Assembly: GCA_902806085.1 (NCBI GenBank)
Contig: CADCVH010000094.1
Span: 62,001 to 126,000, forward strand
Direction of reading: 5' to 3'
DNA from: an uncultured Rubrobacteraceae bacterium
Lineage (GTDB): Bacteria; Actinomycetota; Rubrobacteria; Rubrobacterales; Rubrobacteraceae
DNA length: 64,000 nt
This document shows positions 49,036 to 58,150 of this stretch, piece by piece. Each line of letters begins with the position of its first letter. The stretch's first letter is position 1. A program made the position numbers and the translations under genes. The notes beneath the pieces are model-generated. The model was given only the letters and a program-made list of their open reading frames with translations. It was not told where the DNA came from and made no database searches.

Positions 49036-49892
49036 TTCTTCTTCTTTCTCCGCTTCCGTTTCGCGACCTTGGCAGCGCGCGCCGTAGCGTCATCGCTACT
49101 CCCGTTCTGAACTTGTCCGTTTTGATCCCCGCCGGGCTTGGAGTAAGCCGTCGCAGAGCTCGTGGGTGCGGTGGGTTTGCTGGAAGACTTGTCGCTCGTA
49201 GCGGGGCGCCGTCCCGGTCCGTGGTTGTAGATGACGTAGTTCTGGACCAGGGTGACGAGGTTGGAGGTGATCCAGTAGACGAAAAGGCCGGCGGGGAACG
49301 AGAGAAGAAAGACCGTAAAGCCGACCGGTAGGAGGCGCATCAGCCAGCGCTGCTGCGGGTCTACGTTCTTTAGCGTGATCTCGGTGGCGGCCAACATCGT
49401 GATGGCGGAGAGGATGGGGAGGAGGTAGGTTGGGTCGCGTTGGGAGAGATCCTGGAACCAAAGTATCCCGCCATCCACGAAGCTCTCGTACCTGGGCTCC
49501 GTCCGGCCCGGGGTTCCGCCGAAGAGACGTATAACGTAGAAGATGCCGATAAAGATCGGCATCTGAACGAGGATAGGGAGGCAGCCGCCGAGAGGATTGA
49601 CCCCCCGATCCTGATAGAGTTTGGCCATCTCTTCCCGCTGCTTCTGCGGGTTGTTCTGGTACTGGGCGCGCACCCTGTCCATGTCGGGCTTCAAGTCCTG
49701 TACGGCCCTCATGCTCTTTACCTGCTTGACCGTGAGGGGGAACAGGAGCGTTCTAACAACCACCGTGAGCAGCGCGATGCTCAACCACCACGGCGCCCCG
49801 AGGTTCTGGTGAAAAAAGAGCAGTACGTATCCGAGGAGGTTGACGACGGGGCTGAACAGGTTCTGGAAGAAATCCGCTATGGCGTTGATCAT
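49032..49892 (-). CDS. yidC: Membrane protein insertase YidC/Oxa1
   Basis: 286 residues. Features: the first membrane helices (WWLSIALLTVVVRTLLFPL with the conserved Arg in the groove), the cytoplasmic hairpin rich in Gln/Lys, GGCLPILVQMPIFIGIFYVI, WFQDLSQRDPTYLLPIL, and FPAGLFVYWITSNLVTLVQ. The basic tail (KVAKRKRRKKKK) may touch the ribosome. The Gram-positive form lacks a big periplasmic domain. I use the ATG at 49892; a TTG three codons upstream is possible. Confidence 0.92.
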   Translation of the reverse strand: MINAIADFFQNLFSPVVNLLGYVLLFFHQNLGAPWWLSIALLTVVVRTLLFPLTVKQVKSMRAVQDLKPDMDRVRAQYQNNPQKQREEMAKLYQDRGVNPLGGCLPILVQMPIFIGIFYVIRLFGGTPGRTEPRYESFVDGGILWFQDLSQRDPTYLLPILSAITMLAATEITLKNVDPQQRWLMRLLPVGFTVFLLSFPAGLFVYWITSNLVTLVQNYVIYNHGPGRRPATSDKSSSKPTAPTSSATAYSKPGGDQNGQVQNGSSDDATARAAKVAKRKRRKKKK

Positions 49893-50015
49893 GGCCTGCA
49901 AATCACCTTACCGGACCCGGTAGGCGCGGGCCCGCTGTTAAACGACACAACAGAGAACGGACGAGACCCACCGCGCCGAATCACCCCTATGCGGGCCGCC
50001 CACGGCACGCCGAGC

Positions 50016-50372
50016 TTACCTCTCGCCAGTCTGTTCGCGTACGCCGAGCTTGGCGAGAGCCTCGAAGAACTCCGCACGGAGCTCCTCGAAGCCGGCCTCC
50101 CTTGCCCGGGGGCGGGCGGAGACTACCAGGTCCAGGTCGCTGCCGGGTTCCGGGGCGAGGCTCGCGAAGATCTCACGCAGCCGTCGGCGGAGGGTATTGC
50201 GAACCACCGCGTTGCCGACCTTCTTGGAGACGGAGAGCCCGAGACGCAACGTCCCTAGCTCGTTAGGAAAGGCGTGCACGGAAAACAATTTCCCCCTGTA
50301 GGCCGTGCCCCGCCTGTAAACCCTCTCAAACTCCGCAGAGTCCGTCAGGCGCATACGCTTGCTCCGGGGCAC
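50016..50372 (-). CDS. rnpA: Ribonuclease P protein component
   Basis: 118 residues. The RNR motif region reads LGLSVSKKVGNAVVRNTLRRRLREIF (seen in parts) and the start has RLTDSAEFERVYRRGTAYRG. It binds the RNase P RNA and helps mature the 5' ends of tRNAs. Directly downstream of rpmH, 9 bp apart. No yidD gene lies between rnpA and yidC in the 123-bp gap. Confidence 0.93.
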   Translation of the reverse strand: MPRSKRMRLTDSAEFERVYRRGTAYRGKLFSVHAFPNELGTLRLGLSVSKKVGNAVVRNTLRRRLREIFASLAPEPGSDLDLVVSARPRAREAGFEELRAEFFEALAKLGVREQTGER

Positions 50373-50381
50373 CCGTCAGAC

Positions 50382-50516
50382 TCAGACTGCCAGGCGCTTC
50401 CGCCCGCGCCGACGGCGGGCTGCGATGACCCTTCTACCCCCGACCGAGCTCATGCGATTGCGAAAACCATGGGTCTTCGCCCTTTTACGGCGGTTTGGCT
50501 GGTACGTGCGCTTCAT
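50382..50516 (-). CDS. rpmH: 50S ribosomal protein bL34
   Basis: 44 residues, translated from the sequence: it starts [19 protein letters not shown] and continues with the [12 protein letters not shown] and arginine/lysine-rich end, all typical of L34. GAGGAG lies 7 bp before the ATG at 50516. It is the first gene of the rpmH-rnpA-yidC-jag block. Confidence 0.97.
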   Translation of the reverse strand: MKRTYQPNRRKRAKTHGFRNRMSSVGGRRVIAARRRRGRKRLAV

Positions 50517-50770
50517 CAGGCTCCTCTACGAGTGGTTTTAGTATGTACGAGGGATCCGAAGCAGTATATCCGAAGCCCCCACGACCATCCAGCTACCAAC
50601 AGCCCCTCGAAGGCTCGCCTCTCGACGCCGCCCGACGCCAGTATCCTTGGGAAAGTCTTGCAAATCGACGTTTATCGCGACACTGATCTACAGAACACCG
50701 GCATCGCGCGCCCGGCAAAACAGCGGCGTTCCGATCTTCTCTCGGGCCTGGGTGCCCCTTTTTCACAAGT

Positions 50771-50815
50771 TTATCCACAGCCTGTGGATAAACTTGTGGA
50801 TAAACTTGTGAATAG
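50771..50815. promoter_or_regulatory. Upstream DnaA-box cluster
   Basis: Three perfect boxes: TTATCCACA at 50771, and TGTGGATAA at 50783 and 50795, with a degenerate fourth (TGTGAATAG) at 50807. The last three are spaced exactly 12 bp apart. The 370-bp gap between rpmH and the next gene holds nothing else certain. It may serve as a second origin part or as DnaA-controlled promoter DNA. Confidence 0.85.
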
Positions 50816-50887
50816 CCTGCAAAAGCCGATTTCTCGTACGTATGCTATAGCGTTGGATGGAGGGGTAGGTTACATTCCGTTGCGGGG

Positions 50888-51679
50888 ATGATGCACGCAC
50901 AGCGGACACGGACGGAACCGGATCGGGCGGAGATAAGCGCCCGTATCGTCGCGTACCCGTCGGGCGCGGAGCCCGAGATCACCGAGATAGCGGCGGCGGA
51001 TCCCCGCTCAGCGACGATCAAGTTCACGAAGGCCGTTATAGGCCAAGTGCGGGAGTTCGGCGGCGAGGTCCCCGAGGAGGCGGTACGGGAAGTGGTGGAG
51101 AACCTGATACACGCCGAATACCGTGGCGTGGTCGTCTCCATTCTCGACGGCGGAAACGTAGTGAGGGTCTCGGATCGCGGGGCGGGCATCCAGAACAAGG
51201 AGCGGGCGATCGAGTTCGGCTTCACCGGGGCCTCACCCGCGGCGCTGGAGGAGATCAGGGGTGTCGGGGCTGGCCTGGGTATGGCGCGGACCGCGGCAGA
51301 GAAGGCAGGCGGAACCCTGACCGTGGAGGACAACATCGGCGGCGGCACGGTGGCGACGATCTCGGTCGGCGACGCGCCGCACGCGGGACCGGAAGAGGCG
51401 CCGGCCGCACCGCCGCCGACGCGCAAGTACCCGGACGGCGTGCCGCGGATGAACATCTCGGAGAGGCAGCAGAAGGTGCTCATCACGGTTCTGGAATGCG
51501 GCGAGGTCGGGCCATCGACGGTCGCGGACCGGTTGGAGATCAGCGTCAGCACGGCGTACAGGGACCTCTCGGTGCTGGAGGAGCACGGGCTGGTCCAGGC
51601 GCACGAGTCCGGCAAGAGGATCATCTCGCCCCTCGGCAAGGACGTGGTAGAGGCGATAGTAAGCGCCTGGGTAAAGTAG
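50888..51679 (+). CDS. GHKL-ATPase/winged-helix fusion protein adjacent to dnaA
   Basis: 263 residues. Residues 45-160 form a complete GHKL ATP-binding domain: N box EEAVREVVENLIHA (Asn at 72), G1 box VSDRGAGI (96-101), G2 box GVGAGLGMARTAA (125-137), and GGGTVATI. There is no histidine-phosphorylation domain. A Pro/Ala linker (165-180) leads to a C-terminal winged helix (190-260; VLECGEVGPSTVADRLEISV, YRDLSVLEEHGLV). The dnaA ATG is 3 bp after its stop, so they should be co-transcribed, and DnaA boxes lie 75 bp upstream. It looks like a nucleotide-controlled DNA-binding regulator of unknown target. Confidence 0.8.
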   Translation: MMHAQRTRTEPDRAEISARIVAYPSGAEPEITEIAAADPRSATIKFTKAVIGQVREFGGEVPEEAVREVVENLIHAEYRGVVVSILDGGNVVRVSDRGAGIQNKERAIEFGFTGASPAALEEIRGVGAGLGMARTAAEKAGGTLTVEDNIGGGTVATISVGDAPHAGPEEAPAAPPPTRKYPDGVPRMNISERQQKVLITVLECGEVGPSTVADRLEISVSTAYRDLSVLEEHGLVQAHESGKRIISPLGKDVVEAIVSAWVK

Positions 51680-51682
51680 GCC

Positions 51683-53023
51683 ATGGCGGGCCGCGTAGAC
51701 CAGGTGTGGGCCGAGGTATTGGACCGGGCGTCCGAGCAGATAGACGTCTCGTCGCTGAGGGTCTGGTTCGAGGGGATACGCCCGGTCGACATACGGGACG
51801 ACCGGTTGGAGATCTCCGTCCCGAACACGTTCGCCAAGGAGTACATCGAGAGTCGCTTCCGTTCGCTCCTGGAAGAGGTACTGGACTCGGTTATGGGCCA
51901 GGAGAGTTCCCTGGTGGTCACCGTCGGGAGCCAGGACGGGCCCGGCAACGGCGCGGCGACCAGGGGATCCGAACCCGTCCTCAACGCCCGCGCGCCGCGG
52001 TCGTTTAAGGCCAAGTACACCTTCGACACGTTCGTGATCGGGGCCGGCAACAGGTTCGCCCACGCCGCGACCCTGGCCGTGGCCGAGACGCCCGGCGTCG
52101 TCTACAACCCGCTCTTCATCTACGGAGGCGTGGGGCTCGGCAAGACGCACCTCCTGAGGGCTGTCGGGCACTACGTCGAAGACCAGGACCCGAGCATGAG
52201 CATCCGGTACGTCACCTGCGAGCAGTTCACCAACGACTTCATAAACTCGATGAGGGACAACTCTCCCCTGGAGTTTCAGAAGCGCTACCGCGAACAAGAC
52301 GTGCTTCTCGTGGACGACATACAATTCCTGGAGAACAAGGTGGAGACCCAGGAGGCGTTCTTCCACACCTTCAACTCGCTCTACGAGGAGAACAAACAGA
52401 TCGTCATAGCCTCCGACCGGCACCCCAAGTACATACAGACCCTCGAGAACCGGCTCGTCAGCCGCTTCGAGTGGGGCCTGGTCACGGATATCCAGCCACC
52501 GGACCTCGAGACGAGGATCGCGATCCTGCGCAAAAAGGCGATCATGGACCGCCTGGAGGTGGACGACGAAGTCTTGACCTTTATAGCGTCCAAGGTCTCG
52601 ACGAATATCAGGGAGCTGGAGGGAGCCCTGATCCGCATCCTGGCCTACGCCTCCCTCTACGAGCGGCGGGTCAGCGTGGCCCTGGCGGAAGAAGTCCTCA
52701 AGGATATCCTGCCGGACCAGGCGTACCGCGAGATCCCAATAGAGCTTATCCAACACGAGGTCTGCCGGTACTTCGGCATAGCGAAGGCGGACCTCGTCGG
52801 CCAGAGCCGCTCGAAAGGCTTCGCCTACCCGCGCCAGGTCGCCATGTACCTCTCGCGCGAGCTCACCGACGAATCGCTGCCCAAAATCGGCAAGGCCTTC
52901 GGGGGCCGCGACCACTCCACGGTCATGCACGCGACCGCCAAAATCTCCCGGCTTATAAACAGCGACAGGGACGCCTTCAACCAGATCCACGAGCTCACGT
53001 CCCACGTAAAGAGCAAGCGCTGA
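51683..53023 (+). CDS. dnaA: Chromosomal replication initiator DnaA
   Basis: 446 residues. Domain I is at 1-80 and a short linker reaches about 105. The AAA+ domain has Walker A GGVGLGKT (148-155) and Walker [11 protein letters not shown], and domain IV carries the DnaA-box-binding helix [10 protein letters not shown] near residue 415. DnaA-ATP melts oriC and can repress its own gene. Linker domain II is short compared with Streptomyces. It is preceded by the GHKL gene and followed by oriC. Confidence 0.97.
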   Translation: MAGRVDQVWAEVLDRASEQIDVSSLRVWFEGIRPVDIRDDRLEISVPNTFAKEYIESRFRSLLEEVLDSVMGQESSLVVTVGSQDGPGNGAATRGSEPVLNARAPRSFKAKYTFDTFVIGAGNRFAHAATLAVAETPGVVYNPLFIYGGVGLGKTHLLRAVGHYVEDQDPSMSIRYVTCEQFTNDFINSMRDNSPLEFQKRYREQDVLLVDDIQFLENKVETQEAFFHTFNSLYEENKQIVIASDRHPKYIQTLENRLVSRFEWGLVTDIQPPDLETRIAILRKKAIMDRLEVDDEVLTFIASKVSTNIRELEGALIRILAYASLYERRVSVALAEEVLKDILPDQAYREIPIELIQHEVCRYFGIAKADLVGQSRSKGFAYPRQVAMYLSRELTDESLPKIGKAFGGRDHSTVMHATAKISRLINSDRDAFNQIHELTSHVKSKR

Positions 53024-53520
53024 ACCCCTCCCCCCAGGGTAGCAACTTTGTAACAAATACCCGGGCTCCCGACGCCGATCTATCCACACCCTGTCCACAG
53101 CTTCAGGGTTTGCCTGTGGATAACCCCCCCGATACTATCCACAGATCTCGCGACTTATCCACAGAATCTGTGGATAAGTACCGTATTTTGTGGATAAGTC
53201 GTGCGCTTCGGGCGGCTCACAAGAATACCAGTCGTATTTGCTTGTGGATAAACCTGTGGATAAGAGGGGTAAAACCTGTGGATAAGTCTGTGGATAAAAA
53301 TGTGGATAACCTTAGCCTGTGGATAACTCGGCACTTATCCACAATTTATCCACAGGAAAACGCGAGTTATCCACAATTTCTTCCACAGGCGCTACCGGGA
53401 GTAAAGGGCTTAGGTAAAGTGGATTTTGGCGGTTATCCACATATCCACAGGCCTTATTATTATTATTAATCTAATAAAGATATGTTCCAGTAGTAATAAT
53501 AAGGGGAGAAGGGAGGCAAA
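53024..53520. other. oriC: replication origin with 14 perfect DnaA boxes
   Basis: Between dnaA and dnaN. TTATCCACA or TGTGGATAA occurs perfectly at 53115, 53155, 53169, 53189, 53243, 53255, 53277, 53289, 53301, 53318, 53335, 53346, 53367 and 53433. One-mismatch forms lie at 53080, 53135 and 53441, and weaker ones at 53091 and 53379. Several are 12 bp apart (53243/53255 and 53277/53289/53301), placing them near the same face of the helix. Boxes switch from mostly TGTGGATAA to TTATCCACA near 53330. Confidence 0.97.
53454..53502. promoter_or_regulatory. DNA unwinding element with DnaA-trio-like runs
   Basis: Five TTA triplets (53454-53468) begin 4 bp after the last DnaA box with a short GC spacer. 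TAG-TAA-TAA-TAA (53491-53502) faces them from the other side. The 50-bp stretch is nearly all A and T. The layout box, GC spacer, TA-rich trios matches the unwinding module described in Bacillus. Confidence 0.7.
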
Positions 53521-54672
53521 ATGAGGGCCGTTTGTAGCACTGATGTCTTTGGGAAAAAGCTTGCTCTGGTCTCGCGTGGTGTATCGGCGAGATCCACGAT
53601 CCAGTTGCTCGGTGGGATCTTGCTGGAGGTCGAGGACGGGGCGCTGAAGTTGAGCGCGACGGACATGGAGATCTCGATCCAGACCATGTCGCCGGCGGAG
53701 ATCGAGGGCGAGGGGCGGGTGGTCATCCCGGCCCGCATCTTCAACGACATCGTGCGGTCGCTTCCGGCGGGGAACTTCACGCTGCAATACGACGTCTCAG
53801 AGGGGACGGTCCGGCTCGCCGCTGGGGAGAACGAGTACACCATCAGGGCCTACGCCGCAGACGACTACCCGAGGCTGCCGGAGTTCGAGAACGAGGGCGC
53901 GTTCCGGATGCCGGGCGAGTCGCTCGTGGACACCGTCGAGAAGGTGTCCCGCTCTTACTCCAGGGACGAGACCCGCCCGGTGCTCACGGGGATCCTGATC
54001 TCCTTCGAGGACGCCAGGGTTCGTATGGTCACAACCGACTCCTACCGTCTCAGCATCAAGGAGACCGAGCTGGCGACGACGCCGTTCGAGGATTCCAGGG
54101 AGGCGATCATCCCAGCCAGGGCCATGACGGAGGTCTCCAGGATCTTCTCAGGCTCGGACGAAAACGACGTCGAGGTCTCGCTTTCGGAGAATCAGGCGCT
54201 GTTCCGGGTCGGGGATGTGGTCTTTGGCACGCGGCTCATCGACGGGAACTTCCCGGAGTACCGGAGGTTGTTGCCGACGGGCTTCGAGCGGGAGATCTCC
54301 GTCTCCAGGGAGGACCTGATGGGAACCCTGCGCCGCGTCAACCTCTTCGCCCAGAGGCAGACGCCGCCCGTGCCGGTGAGCCTCTCGTTCACGGAGGGCT
54401 CCGTCGAGGTGATCGTCAAGAACGGTGACGTCGGCGAGGCCCACGAGAAGCTACCGGCCAACAGCGAGGACGACTTCCTCATCTCCTTCAACCCGGGGTA
54501 CCTGCTCGACGGCGTCTCGGCGATAGACACCGACAAGGTCAAATTCAAGCTCAACGAGGCGCTCAAGCCGGGCCTGATCGTGCCCGGCGAGAACGGCGAG
54601 GAGAACGGGGACGGCGGCGAGCCGGATTTCCTGTACCTGATCATGCCGATGCGCGACCCGTCCAGGAGCTAG
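53521..54672 (+). CDS. dnaN: DNA polymerase III beta subunit (sliding clamp)
   Basis: 383 residues in three clamp domains. Recognisable pieces are ALKLSATDMEISI, SYSRDETRPVLTGILI, VTTDSYRLSIKE, and the C-terminal YLIMPMRD, the usual ending of the hydrophobic groove. The start ATG has GGGAGG upstream. The dimeric ring tethers polymerase III to DNA. Two short acidic insertions near the C-terminus (NGEENGDGGEP) are lineage-specific. Confidence 0.95.
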   Translation: MRAVCSTDVFGKKLALVSRGVSARSTIQLLGGILLEVEDGALKLSATDMEISIQTMSPAEIEGEGRVVIPARIFNDIVRSLPAGNFTLQYDVSEGTVRLAAGENEYTIRAYAADDYPRLPEFENEGAFRMPGESLVDTVEKVSRSYSRDETRPVLTGILISFEDARVRMVTTDSYRLSIKETELATTPFEDSREAIIPARAMTEVSRIFSGSDENDVEVSLSENQALFRVGDVVFGTRLIDGNFPEYRRLLPTGFEREISVSREDLMGTLRRVNLFAQRQTPPVPVSLSFTEGSVEVIVKNGDVGEAHEKLPANSEDDFLISFNPGYLLDGVSAIDTDKVKFKLNEALKPGLIVPGENGEENGDGGEPDFLYLIMPMRDPSRS

Positions 54673-54867
54673 TTGGAACCAGACCCTGGAATAACGCTCG
54701 GGCAGGCGCTGAAGGCTTCGGACCTCGTGGGGAGCGGGGGGGAGGCGAAGGTCCTGATCCAGGCCGGCGAGGTCCTCGTCAACGGCGAGGTTGAGACCCG
54801 CCGCGGCCGGAAGCTCGTCCCGGGCGACGTGGTCGAGGTGGGTGACGAACGCCTGGAGGTCGGTTGA
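54673..54867 (+). CDS. S4-domain RNA-binding protein (YaaA-like)
   Basis: 64 residues from a TTG placed directly after the dnaN stop. The S4 fold is visible: ITLGQALKASDLVGSGGEAK, LIQAGEVLVNGEVETRRGRKL, VPGDVVEVG. Small S4 proteins between dnaN and recF (YaaA/RlbA in Bacillus) bind RNA, probably rRNA. Its stop overlaps the recF start. Confidence 0.85.
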   Translation: MEPDPGITLGQALKASDLVGSGGEAKVLIQAGEVLVNGEVETRRGRKLVPGDVVEVGDERLEVG

Positions 54868-56015
54868 CCTCCTACCTGCGCGCCCTGCGCCTCATAAACT
54901 TCCGCAACTACGCCGACGACACGGTCCTTCTCGGCCCCGGCCTGAACGTCGTAGTAGGCGACAACGCCCAGGGCAAGACCAACCTGCTAGAAGCGATCTC
55001 CTTCTCCGTCGCCGGCTCCTCGACCCGCACGGCCAACGACGCCGAGGTCGTCCGCTGGGAGCAGGACTTCGCCCGCGTCGAGGCCCGCGTCTCCTTCGAC
55101 GACTCCGCCGAGGAGCGCAAGGTCGCCATCGGCTACGCCCCCGGGCAGAAGAAGCGCCTGACCGTTGACGGGGCGCCGGCCACCTCCCTGGCGGGCTACG
55201 CCGCAGGCGGGGCCGGGGTGCGGGCCGTCACGTTCTTCCCCGACGACATCAGTATCGTCAAGGGCTCCCCGTCGGACCGCCGGGAGTTCCTGGATGGCCT
55301 GCTCTCCACGCTGCGGCCCTCCTACGCCCGGGCGGTGTCGGAATACGCGAAGACCGTGCAGCAGCGCAACCAGTTGCTGCGTCGGATACGTGACGGCTTC
55401 TCGTCGGAGAGGACGCTGTGGACGTGGGACCGGAAGGTGATCGAGCTCGGGGAGGAGGTGCTCCGGGGCCGCCAGGCCGCAATAGGCCCCCTCGAACACT
55501 ACTTCGAAAGCTCTCTAAGGGCCCTGTACGGCTCTGAGAAGGCCGCGATCCGCTACTCCTATAGCGCGCCCCTAGACGGCTACGCGGAGACGCTCAGGGG
55601 GGCGCACGGCTCGGACATCGAGCGCGGCACCACCTCCGTCGGGCCGCACCGGGACGACTTCGAGGTGCTTCTCGGCGGGGTAAACCTGACGACGTTCGGT
55701 TCGCAGGGGCAGCAGCGGCTCGCGACGCTCGCGCTCAAGTTCGCGGCCAGGGACCACATCAGGGCGGAGACCGGGGAGGACCCCATCCTGCTCTTCGACG
55801 ACGTCATGAGCGAGCTCGACGAGCGCCGGCGGGACTTTCTCTCCGGGTACTTCCTGGAGAGCACGCAGGCCGTCATAACCACCACGAACCTCGAGTACTT
55901 CGACGCCGAAGTACTCGGCCGGGCCCGCGTGGTACGCATATCTGGTGGCGCCATCGCGGATACTACAAGCGGTGGTGTACGGGGACGAGAGTTGGCCTCC
56001 CGGAAAAAGGCTTAG
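54864..56015 (+). CDS. recF: DNA replication and repair protein RecF
   Basis: 383 residues from a TTG overlapping the S4 gene stop (TTGA). It is an SMC-like ATPase: LRLINFRNYADD, Walker A GDNAQGKTNLLEAI, the signature FGSQGQQRLATLALK, and Walker B PILLFDDVMSELDERR. RecF helps load RecA on gapped DNA. Last gene before the gyrB promoter. Confidence 0.94.
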   Translation: MTSYLRALRLINFRNYADDTVLLGPGLNVVVGDNAQGKTNLLEAISFSVAGSSTRTANDAEVVRWEQDFARVEARVSFDDSAEERKVAIGYAPGQKKRLTVDGAPATSLAGYAAGGAGVRAVTFFPDDISIVKGSPSDRREFLDGLLSTLRPSYARAVSEYAKTVQQRNQLLRRIRDGFSSERTLWTWDRKVIELGEEVLRGRQAAIGPLEHYFESSLRALYGSEKAAIRYSYSAPLDGYAETLRGAHGSDIERGTTSVGPHRDDFEVLLGGVNLTTFGSQGQQRLATLALKFAARDHIRAETGEDPILLFDDVMSELDERRRDFLSGYFLESTQAVITTTNLEYFDAEVLGRARVVRISGGAIADTTSGGVRGRELASRKKA

Positions 56016-56043
56016 ATAAGCCGCAAACCCGCAAAAACTGGCG

Positions 56044-56071
56044 TTGAGATACGCGGGAGTTGTGTTACAAT
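56044..56071 (+). promoter_or_regulatory. gyrB promoter
   Basis: TTGAGA (56044-56049), 16-bp spacer, TACAAT (56066-56071). This gives a leader of about 67 bases before the gyrB TTG. Confidence 0.65.
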
Positions 56072-56132
56072 CTTCGGGTGCAAACCTCTGCCGAAAAGAA
56101 CGGTCTTGTTACTTTCGCGGAACATGAGATGA

Positions 56133-58082
<1,950 letters not shown>

Positions 58083-58150
58083 CGCGGCGAACGGGGAGAC
58101 GATGGGGGAGGAGCACCTGACCATCCGAGACTACATAACGAGGAACAGCG

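Noticed and set aside
49893-50015. Search for yidD between rnpA and yidC
   Set aside because: None of the frames shows the conserved CRFxPTCS pattern, and the gap is too short.
51233-53098. Minus-strand 621-codon open frame across dnaA
   Set aside because: Antisense shadow of dnaA and the GHKL gene.
53101-53390. Regularly repeated TGTGGATAA as a CRISPR-like array
   Set aside because: Units are 9 bp, lie in both orientations and match the DnaA box; there are no spacers of constant length and no cas genes.
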